A DNA stretch of 23,273 nt, taken from contig JBJTCD010000036.1 of NCBI GenBank assembly GCA_046091665.1, positions 1 to 23,273 on the forward strand. Direction: 5' to 3'. The position numbers and the translations under genes are program-made. Source of the DNA: CAIUPE01 sp046091665 (lineage in GTDB: Bacteria; Pseudomonadota; Alphaproteobacteria; Rhizobiales; Beijerinckiaceae). Of the stretch, positions 15,597-22,168 are shown one piece after another; the first letter of the stretch is position 1, and each line of letters opens with the position of its first letter. Under the pieces are notes generated by a model that saw nothing but the letters and a program-made list of their open reading frames with translations, ran no database searches and was not told the DNA's origin.

Positions 15597-16565
15597 TTAT
15601 TGTGAAGCCAACATGCCGCGCGCGGTATCTGAATCAGTCACAACATAAGCAGGTTTGCTGATCTTCATCATCGCAACCATACCCTCGATTTTATGAGGCC
15701 CGCCGGATGCTAAAATAAGTTTCGGGGATTTCACAAGTTCATCCGGCGTGATCGCCATCGCACGTCTGTTCGCCGGATGATCAATAAGTTGACCATCGCG
15801 ATCAATGAAATGACAAAGAACATCACACACCGCGCCTGCTTTTGTAAGCCCCTCAAGATCGGCACGCTCAAGCATGTGATAACGGAAGATGGTTGATTGC
15901 GGTGAGAAGTCGCCCACGCTGACAATCGATAAATCAGCACTGCGGGCGCGTTCACGCACTTCGGCCAAGCCTTTATGCGCGAAGAGTGCCGCGCGTGTCT
16001 GTTCATCAGGTGCGTAAACAGGAGCCGCCAACATATAACATTCGCCGCCAAAAAGATCAGCAAAGCGCCAGGCCATTTCTGAGGGATTGAGTCCAGATGC
16101 GCGCGTCAAGCCGCCAAGAAGCGACACCACAGTAAAGTCTTTCAAAGGCCGCGCGGTCATCGCGTCAAGGCTCGCACGCAACGTGGCGCCCCATCCCATG
16201 CTCACAGTCATTTTGTCATGCAAAAGTGTGTCAACAAGCGCGCCCAACCGCAGACCAATGAGCGATGAAATCTTCGATGCATCATCAGGAGTGGGGATCA
16301 CAATCGCTTCGCCGATTGAAAATTTTGATTCAAGATCACGCTCGAGCGCCGCGCATTCGGAAAGTTTTCCGGTGACACGAATTTGAACCGTACCATCGCG
16401 TCGGCATTGCGCGAGAAGTTTGACAACACGAATACGTGTGAGGCCAAGACGCTCGGCAATCGCCTCCTGCGTCATATCTTCCATATGATAGAGCCAAGCG
16501 ACGCGCGTCTTCAAATCCTGATCGGGAGGCTCAACACCTGTATCCGCAAATCGCCGATCGTTCAT
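15597..16565 (-). CDS. SorC-family (DeoR-like) sugar-binding transcription regulator
   Basis: Encodes 322 residues from ATG 16565; an in-frame GTG at 16592 would add nine residues and cannot be excluded, as neither start has a strong ribosome binding site. The N-terminal helix-turn-helix is clear (MTQEAIAERLGLTRIRVVKLL). The remainder is the sugar-phosphate-binding domain of the SorC family (VSMGWGATLRASLDA; VVSLLGGLTR; SVGDFSPQSTIFRYHML; LILASGGPHKIEGM). Such proteins bind a phosphorylated sugar or polyol effector and control the adjacent catabolic operon. It is the last gene of the minus-strand cluster, 67 bp after the MFS gene from the ATG, so it probably regulates that cluster and itself. 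The effector is unknown. Confidence 0.87.
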   Translation of the reverse strand: MNDRRFADTGVEPPDQDLKTRVAWLYHMEDMTQEAIAERLGLTRIRVVKLLAQCRRDGTVQIRVTGKLSECAALERDLESKFSIGEAIVIPTPDDASKISSLIGLRLGALVDTLLHDKMTVSMGWGATLRASLDAMTARPLKDFTVVSLLGGLTRASGLNPSEMAWRFADLFGGECYMLAAPVYAPDEQTRAALFAHKGLAEVRERARSADLSIVSVGDFSPQSTIFRYHMLERADLEGLTKAGAVCDVLCHFIDRDGQLIDHPANRRAMAITPDELVKSPKLILASGGPHKIEGMVAMMKISKPAYVVTDSDTARGMLASQ

Positions 16566-16632
16566 TCTCGTATCACCCGCCTCAGGAAACACTCTCTACT
16601 CGACGCGAAGCGCATCATTCCGTCAAGAGGGA

Positions 16633-17817
16633 TCAGAGATGATCGCGCCGGACATCCTTCGCAAAGAGATAGATGGCAAGGCTTATCAGCAAAAGTACCG
16701 CAAAACCCCCATGCAACACCGCATAGGCAAAATCGGCTGGCCCCGTCAAAAGCCGCGTCATGACTGCGCCTGAGATCGGCTGGATGATCGCTGCGCCGCC
16801 AATGAAAAGAATATTGAGAAAAGTAATGCCGCGCCCCAATAAATGATCGGGCACGAAAGCACGCCCATGCGCCATCAACACGCCATAGGTCATACCGGCA
16901 GCACCAAGGATCGAAAGCAAAATCGCCGCCGTTGTTAATGACGGCTCAAAAAGAGCGAGACCCAAAAAGCCCGCAGCGGAAAGAGCGGTGCCAATCACAG
17001 AGATCCATTTATAACCGCCAAAGACGCGATCAAGCGGACCATAGATCAAGGCACCAACCGACATCGCTGTCGCCATGATCAACAAAATGAATCCGCGATC
17101 AACAGGAGCAAGCCCGTAAACATCGCTTAGAAAGGGACCAGCCCATAAACCACGTTCCGCGATGATCACCGCATAGCTGATGGTGGCCAAAGGCAGAAGC
17201 GGCCAAAGCGCGCGGATCGACAAAATGATTTTCAATCCATCAATCAATCCTTCCGCGCGCGCGGTGGTGGCACGCGGCGGGTTGCGAATGATGAGCGCTA
17301 AGAGAAGCGCAACGAGCGCTGTGATCAAGGCCATGACGAGAATGGCACCACGCCATCCGATGACACTTGTGGCAAGCGCCAAAGGCGAGGCGGCAATCAA
17401 ATTGCCCGCTGAGCCAATACCGATCAACCAGCTGCACAAAAGCGCGAAGCGTTGTGGTGGATAGATACGCCCAAACACATAGACCGCACCCATATAAATC
17501 GCGCTGCATCCGATGCCGATCAAAGCGAGCGCAATCTGTAATGTGAAGCCGCTTTGCGCATTCGCGAAAAGAAGTGCGCCGATCACAGCAGCGATCATTG
17601 TCAACGGCACCGTACGTCGTGGACCCCACGCATCAAGCGCCCAACCGACGGGGAATTGCATAACAATGAAGCCAAGGATCCACGCGGTTTGAAGCGCGGC
17701 CAGTGCCTGTGGATCAAGTCCCAATTCATGCCCGAGTTCCGGTGCGATCACCGCCAAAAAGGAGCGAAAAAATTGGCTGAGTATATAGCCGCTTAAAAAA
17801 CTGAAAAACGCGACCAT
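16633..17817 (-). CDS. Major facilitator superfamily transporter
   Basis: Encodes 394 residues that are mostly hydrophobic, fitting 12 transmembrane helices. The cytoplasmic loop after helix 2 carries the MFS motif A pattern in the form GWALDAWGPRRT, and a related loop after helix 8 reads YGPLDRVFGG. A charged central loop (IIRNPPRATTARAEGLIDG) divides the halves. It is likely a proton-coupled importer of the compound degraded by the cluster, inferred from its place 17 bp after the IolE-like gene and before the SorC-type regulator. The ATG at 17817 has no strong ribosome binding site, so translation may be coupled to the upstream gene. Substrate cannot be read from the sequence. Confidence 0.88.
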   Translation of the reverse strand: MVAFFSFLSGYILSQFFRSFLAVIAPELGHELGLDPQALAALQTAWILGFIVMQFPVGWALDAWGPRRTVPLTMIAAVIGALLFANAQSGFTLQIALALIGIGCSAIYMGAVYVFGRIYPPQRFALLCSWLIGIGSAGNLIAASPLALATSVIGWRGAILVMALITALVALLLALIIRNPPRATTARAEGLIDGLKIILSIRALWPLLPLATISYAVIIAERGLWAGPFLSDVYGLAPVDRGFILLIMATAMSVGALIYGPLDRVFGGYKWISVIGTALSAAGFLGLALFEPSLTTAAILLSILGAAGMTYGVLMAHGRAFVPDHLLGRGITFLNILFIGGAAIIQPISGAVMTRLLTGPADFAYAVLHGGFAVLLLISLAIYLFAKDVRRDHL

Positions 17818-17834
17818 AAAAGGAAGACTTTCAC

Positions 17835-18737
17835 TTAATGAGCCACAACCTGATAACCCGCCGCCGCCATCACACGCAGTAATTCCTTGTGACCGATTTG
17901 GGCCATTTGTAATGGCGGTGCTTTCACAGGGTCTTGTTCCGCTTCAACAACGAACCACCCCTCATAACCATAAGAGGCAAGCTTTTTCACAATGGCTTCA
18001 AAATCAAGCGATCCATCACCCGGCACTGTGAAAGCGCCTTTAATGACCGCCTCAAGAAACGACTCTTTTGTACGATCAAGGTTGTTGATCACATCCATGC
18101 GCACATCTTTGGTATGAACATGCGTGATGCGCTTATGGTGCTTATCGATCACACGCAACACATCACCACCCGCAAAAGCCATATGGCCCGCATCATAGAG
18201 AAGCGGAATGCCTTCGCCCGAATGTTTCATGAAAAGATCAAGCTCATGCTCGGTCTCAATCACTGCGGCCATATGGTGATGATAGGAAAGCGGCATGCCT
18301 TGATCCGCGCACCATTCGCCGAAGGCCGTCATTTTGCGCGCGTAGATTTTGATCTCATCTTCAGAGAGTTTCGGCTTTGTCGAGAGTGGTTTCGAGCGAT
18401 CGCCCTGAATGGTGCGTGCGGTTTCGCCATAAATAATGCATGGCGCATTCATCGCCTTGAACAAAGTCATCTGCGCGGCGATGCGCTCTTTTTCGCGCTC
18501 CATATCACCATCAAGCAAAAGACCGGAAAACCATCCGCCACAAACAGAAATGCCATAGCGTGACAAAATGGATCCTAATTCTTTCGGATCAAGCGGAAAA
18601 CGACGGCCCGTTTCCATGCCGGTAAAACCTGCGACTGAGGCCTGACGCAAACATTCCTCAAGCGAAACATCATCGCTCAATTCAACGAGATCATCATTCC
18701 ACCAGGAGATCGGAGAAATGCCCAGTTTCGCTTTCAT
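17835..18737 (-). CDS. IolE/MocC-like sugar-phosphate isomerase/epimerase (inosose dehydratase type)
   Basis: Encodes 300 residues of the xylose-isomerase-like TIM-barrel family. The N-terminus GISPISWWNDDL and the LSYHHHMAAVIETEHELD segment are very like myo-inosose-2 dehydratase IolE and the rhizopine protein MocC. Metal-site candidates include Asp and His in LLYDAGHMAF, His in HVHTKDVR and Glu in WFVVEAEQD. IolE removes water from scyllo-inosose in inositol breakdown. Length is normal. AAGGAT about 8 bases before the ATG supports the start. Neighbours are a DUF4432 mutarotase-like gene upstream and an MFS transporter gene 17 bp downstream. The other iol genes (iolB, C, D, G) are absent from the window, so the substrate may be a relative of inosose rather than inosose itself. 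Confidence 0.85.
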   Translation of the reverse strand: MKAKLGISPISWWNDDLVELSDDVSLEECLRQASVAGFTGMETGRRFPLDPKELGSILSRYGISVCGGWFSGLLLDGDMEREKERIAAQMTLFKAMNAPCIIYGETARTIQGDRSKPLSTKPKLSEDEIKIYARKMTAFGEWCADQGMPLSYHHHMAAVIETEHELDLFMKHSGEGIPLLYDAGHMAFAGGDVLRVIDKHHKRITHVHTKDVRMDVINNLDRTKESFLEAVIKGAFTVPGDGSLDFEAIVKKLASYGYEGWFVVEAEQDPVKAPPLQMAQIGHKELLRVMAAAGYQVVAH

Positions 18738-18859
18738 CGTCTTTTATCCTTAATCAAAGAGATCACAACCGCGTACGGCACGAGAGATGCGATGAGCCCT
18801 AATCGAAAGCCCTCTCGCCTTCAAGCGCGCATGTGTCGGAAAACAAAAAAGAACATTGA

Positions 18860-19930
18860 TCAAAGAGAACCGATCGCCCGCGCGACCGACTCCGCCTCGG
18901 CTTTCGTAAGACTTCCCAAGCGCATAGCGACGGACCAACGACCCTTTGGATCAAGCGTGACAACGTTGCCCTTCGCTTTCTCGGCAGTATAGCCTTCAGG
19001 TTCCGACGTTGCCGGAAAAGCCATGCCGATCGCATCTTGATCACCGGTGCGGCTGATCCAGCGCACACATTTGCGCACCTCCGACGGTTTGTAGCGAATA
19101 TAATCGGCAAACCCATCCGGCCGCTTCAACATCGCATGGGCAAAGCCCTCTTTATCTGTCTCCATATCGATATAGAAAACGATTTCGGGATCATAACCTT
19201 GCCCCGCTTTCAATACATGATGAAGCGAGGGATTTTTGGCGAGATCGGCGATGAATTCGCGATAACCGGGCTTCGGCGTGATGTGTCCCGGGATGGATTG
19301 ACGCACGCGCACGGTCTCGGGTGATTTCTTCGCCGTGTAAATCAATTCACCACCATCGACAGGCCTGAAATTCGCATGCGCCAAATACATGAGATCCATC
19401 GGGATCTGCATGAGATTTTCAACATCAAGCTTCGCGTCAAAAAGCGTTTCCGATTCATGGAGTATATAGGTTGATGTCGCGCGGTAATTGACGGTGAAGG
19501 CAACCGTGTAATGATAGGTGCCGCCAACCGTAATGGTCTTCGCCGATTCATCACAATCAAGATAGGCGCGTTGGAAAGGCGCGTTCGGCAATTCGCCATG
19601 TAACGGATGACGATCTTGCGGGCCCGGCGCGCCCATACCCGTTAAACCGCAATGAATGAAAAACGCGCCATAAGTTTCAAGATAAGAACGCGTATCCACC
19701 GGTTCATCAAACATGGATTTCATCGCCAATTCGCGACCATCAAAACTACATCGCCAAATCTGATGGCCTTTAAAGGGGAGAATAATCAATTCACCACGCG
19801 CATTGGCCACGCGCAAAGCAGCGATGCCATTGTCATAGCGGAATGTTGAAACGCGAAAAGCACCCATGGTGAGGAGCTGACGCTCCTTTTCACCGAATAG
19901 GGTCTCGGTAAGCTCAATGCGCAGCGTCAT
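18860..19930 (-). CDS. DUF4432-family protein, aldose-1-epimerase-like fold
   Basis: Encodes 356 residues from ATG 19930, which follows GAGGGAG by about 9 bases; the frame stays open to an ATG at 20011 that would overlap the preceding gene and looks spurious. The sequence has the DUF4432 pattern, a galactose-mutarotase-like beta-sandwich: PFKGHQIWRCSFDG, the IHCGLTGMGAPG segment and the HPLHGELPNA motif, where aldose epimerases also have active-site residues. No signal peptide is visible, so it is probably cytosolic. Members sit in sugar and polyol catabolic clusters and may interconvert anomers or epimers. Here it lies between the DAO-type oxidase gene and the IolE-like gene. Function is inferred only from fold and context. 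Confidence 0.75.
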   Translation of the reverse strand: MTLRIELTETLFGEKERQLLTMGAFRVSTFRYDNGIAALRVANARGELIILPFKGHQIWRCSFDGRELAMKSMFDEPVDTRSYLETYGAFFIHCGLTGMGAPGPQDRHPLHGELPNAPFQRAYLDCDESAKTITVGGTYHYTVAFTVNYRATSTYILHESETLFDAKLDVENLMQIPMDLMYLAHANFRPVDGGELIYTAKKSPETVRVRQSIPGHITPKPGYREFIADLAKNPSLHHVLKAGQGYDPEIVFYIDMETDKEGFAHAMLKRPDGFADYIRYKPSEVRKCVRWISRTGDQDAIGMAFPATSEPEGYTAEKAKGNVVTLDPKGRWSVAMRLGSLTKAEAESVARAIGSL

Positions 19931-19985
19931 GATTTCTGTCTCCCTCGCGCGAGAATAATCCACGCCCTCGCCATTTTTAATTTTT

Positions 19986-21299
19986 TTATGGCCGATCTTT
20001 TCGCCGATCAAGCCAGTCCTTTATTCTGAAATATCCGCCAATATAAGGCAAGAACCAGGGTGAGCCATGATAGAGCGGATGCGTCGGAAATTCCGGACGA
20101 TCAAAGGCGCATACGCGATTGGCGCGGCCAATCACTTTGCGCGCGATCTGATGGCCAAGATAAGACATCATCGCGACGCCGGAACCGTTGCAGCCCAGTG
20201 CATAATGGACATTTTCGAATTTTCCCAGATGCGGCAATTCATCGATCGTGAACGCAACATTACCCGTCCATGCATGACTGATGCGGGTGCCGCGCAAAGC
20301 GGGAAAACGATCGGTCATCATTTTATAGAGAATGGGCGCGGCATCTTTCGGGTCGGTCGGCGAAAATTTCGCGCGGCCTCCAAAAATCATTCGACGTCCA
20401 TCGGGAGACAATCGATAATAAGAGAGAACCCGTTGCGTGTCGGCAATCGAACGATTACGCGGACTCAATGCTTTCGCGAGATCTTCAGACAGTTCTTCGG
20501 TCGCAATGATATAAGAACCAATGGGCACCACACGCCGTTTGAATTCCGGTGTCGCATCTCCTGTATATCCATTGGTTGCGACAATCACATCGCGCGCTTT
20601 AATCGTGCCGCGTGATGTGACAACATCGATGGACCCCTTTGTTTGTGCAAGGGAGAGAACGGGCGCGCGCGCGAGAATCTTTGTCTTCTCGCGCTCAACC
20701 AAATCAAGCAGCCCTTTGAAATAAAGCGCTGGATGGAGATGGCCCGCACGGCCCACAACCATTCCACCGCGATAAAAATCAGAGCCAATTTCCGCGCGCT
20801 GTTTTTCTTCCGGCACGAGATAGGCTTCAGCCTTTGAATGGCGATTGAGAAGATCAACTTTTTTCTGCATGGGCGCGAAATGCGCGCGACTCCACGCGCC
20901 AACAAAATAGCCGGCCCTTGTCCACCCACACGCAATATTTTCACGCGCGATCATCTCTTCGATATGACCAAAGGCTTCAGCGGCGTCATTCAAGAAAGGC
21001 TCAGCCTCCTCTGCCGGAAGCGCTTTCGCGATATAGCCTTTGCCCACATTCACGCCGCCCGAGACCATGCCGCCATTGCGCGTTGACCCGCCAAAGCCCG
21101 GTTCCGCCGCATCAACAACAACACAATCAACTCCATTGCGACGTAATTCGAGCGCGGCAGATAAACCCGCATAGCCCGCGCCGATGATCACGACTTCCGT
21201 TTCACGCGGAAGGTCCGTCTCTGGCAAGGGCTGAGGCTCATAAGCCTCCCACCAAAAGGGTCGTGCTTTGAAATCGGAAGTGAAGATGGAAGTCATCAT
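19986..21299 (-). CDS. FAD-dependent amine/amino-acid oxidase, DAO family (PuuB-like)
   Basis: Encodes 437 residues of the D-amino-acid-oxidase (DAO) superfamily. It starts with a segment typical of gamma-glutamylputrescine-oxidase-like enzymes (RPFWWEAYEPQPLP). The FAD-binding motif VVIIGAGYAGLSAALEL is at about residues 36-52, followed by GGSTRNGGMVSGG near 70-82. The C-terminal FAD motif (HYALGCNGSGVAMMSYLG) is intact. These enzymes oxidise a secondary or primary amine to imine with release of H2O2 or reduction of a partner. It is the first gene of the minus-strand cluster, so its promoter should lie in 21300-21688. Two adjacent ATG codons (21299 and 21296) are possible starts and neither has a good ribosome binding site. 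The substrate is unknown; sarcosine oxidase-like use is also possible. Confidence 0.85.
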   Translation of the reverse strand: MMTSIFTSDFKARPFWWEAYEPQPLPETDLPRETEVVIIGAGYAGLSAALELRRNGVDCVVVDAAEPGFGGSTRNGGMVSGGVNVGKGYIAKALPAEEAEPFLNDAAEAFGHIEEMIARENIACGWTRAGYFVGAWSRAHFAPMQKKVDLLNRHSKAEAYLVPEEKQRAEIGSDFYRGGMVVGRAGHLHPALYFKGLLDLVEREKTKILARAPVLSLAQTKGSIDVVTSRGTIKARDVIVATNGYTGDATPEFKRRVVPIGSYIIATEELSEDLAKALSPRNRSIADTQRVLSYYRLSPDGRRMIFGGRAKFSPTDPKDAAPILYKMMTDRFPALRGTRISHAWTGNVAFTIDELPHLGKFENVHYALGCNGSGVAMMSYLGHQIARKVIGRANRVCAFDRPEFPTHPLYHGSPWFLPYIGGYFRIKDWLDRRKDRP

Positions 21300-21688
21300 A
21301 ACGATACAATCGCGCGTGGCATTTTAGGATGCAAGAGGCCTTCTAAGATTACGCTTTGAACGCACGGAGCCATTGCGGGAAATACGAGAAAAAGTAAAAG
21401 AGCGCCTCTGCCAGAGGGGCTTTGAGCATTGCTTAAAAGTGTCAAAAGTGAAGCCGCAAACCCGAATCATTGTGGTGTCCCCTGTGATTCGAAATTGTCT
21501 CTCACGCCGCGTGTGACGAGGCCAAAAAATTGAAAATTGCAAAAAACCCCGAAAAATAAGGCAAAAACAGACGGGAAAAGTGATTTTGATATCCGCATGA
21601 CTGCGAGGGAACGTTTCGAAATGCGCGGAATTGCGTTAGAAAAAGCGCATCGCTCATTCGAAGCGATGATTCGAACAGGGTAAAGACA
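21300..21688. other. 389-bp divergent intergenic region upstream of hup-like gene
   Basis: No gene is credible here. It separates the divergent DAO-type and HU genes and must hold both promoters. Seen in it: a hairpin with a CCTCT/AGAGG core at 21405-21417 (with GC pairs outside a G-G mismatch), A-rich runs at about 21526-21560, four TTCGAA palindromes (21488, 21615, 21657, 21670), and CATCGCT (21648-21654) pairing with AGCGATG (21662-21668) in the HU leader. The HU ribosome binding site AGGG lies at 21677-21680. No clear -35/-10 pair could be chosen, and no small open frame with a ribosome binding site stands out. Confidence 0.5.
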
Positions 21689-22042
21689 ATGGCAAAAGCA
21701 GCAAAGAAAACCGCAACAAAGGCCGCCCCTAAGGCGACCAAAGCGGCAGCAACGAAGGCTAAGGCCGATGTGATCACCATCCGCCATATCGCCACGGGCA
21801 TTGCGGAATCACACGGCCTGACAAAGAAGCAGGCTAATGAAATCTTCGAAGAATTCATTGCCACGGTTGTGAAGGGCCTCAAGAAAGGTGCTCGCATTCG
21901 TTTGACGGGTCTCGGCATCCTTCAGGTTCGCAAGCGCGCAGCTCGTATGGGCCGCAACCCGGCAACCGGCGAAGCGATCAAGATCAAGGCGAGCAAGAAG
22001 GTCGCTTTCCGCGTCGCCAAGGAAGTCAAAGAGTCGATCTAA
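21689..22042 (+). CDS. HU-type DNA-binding protein with Lys/Ala-rich N-terminal tail
   Basis: Encodes 117 residues; ordinary HU has about 90. Residues 1-27 form a tail of Lys, Ala, Thr and Pro (AAKKTATKAAPKATKAA), resembling eukaryotic histone H1 tails. The HU/IHF domain follows, with TKKQANEIFEEF, GARIRLTGLGILQVRKRAARMGRNPATGEAIKI (shown in part by its RNPATGE arm motif) and SKKVAFRVAKEVKESI. HU bends and compacts DNA as a dimer in the nucleoid, with the beta-arm RNPATGE region contacting the minor groove. AGGG 8 bases before the ATG supports the start, and a strong terminator follows. It is a single-gene unit and not functionally tied to the metabolic genes around it. Confidence 0.92.
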   Translation: MAKAAKKTATKAAPKATKAAATKAKADVITIRHIATGIAESHGLTKKQANEIFEEFIATVVKGLKKGARIRLTGLGILQVRKRAARMGRNPATGEAIKIKASKKVAFRVAKEVKESI

Positions 22043-22065
22043 TCCATCGCTGACTTTCAACGGTT

Positions 22066-22113
22066 AAAATCCCGGTAAAGCAGGATGGTCTCCTGTCTTC
22101 CCGGGATTTTTTT
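22066..22113 (+). terminator. Bipartite intrinsic terminator after the HU gene
   Basis: AAAATCCCGG (22066-22075) pairs perfectly with CCGGGATTTT (22101-22110), and an inner stem CAGGA (22081-22085) with TCCTG (22091-22095) fits inside. The outer arm runs into seven T residues (22107-22113). It lies 24 bp after the HU stop. The A-run before the stem gives a short T-run on the minus strand, so it may also end transcripts of the convergent dehydrogenase gene. Confidence 0.9.
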
Positions 22114-22168
22114 ATCTTCGGCACCACGTGAGTGATGTATGTCGGTGCATTGAGGCGTGTTCAAAGCA

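Noticed and set aside
19931..20011. A longer DUF4432 gene starting at ATG 20011.
   Set aside because: It would overlap the upstream gene, and the extra residues are charged and unlike the family; ATG 19930 has a GAGGGAG site.
21324..21918. Minus-strand open frames across and upstream of the HU gene.
   Set aside because: They are opposite the HU gene or have low-complexity composition without a ribosome binding site.
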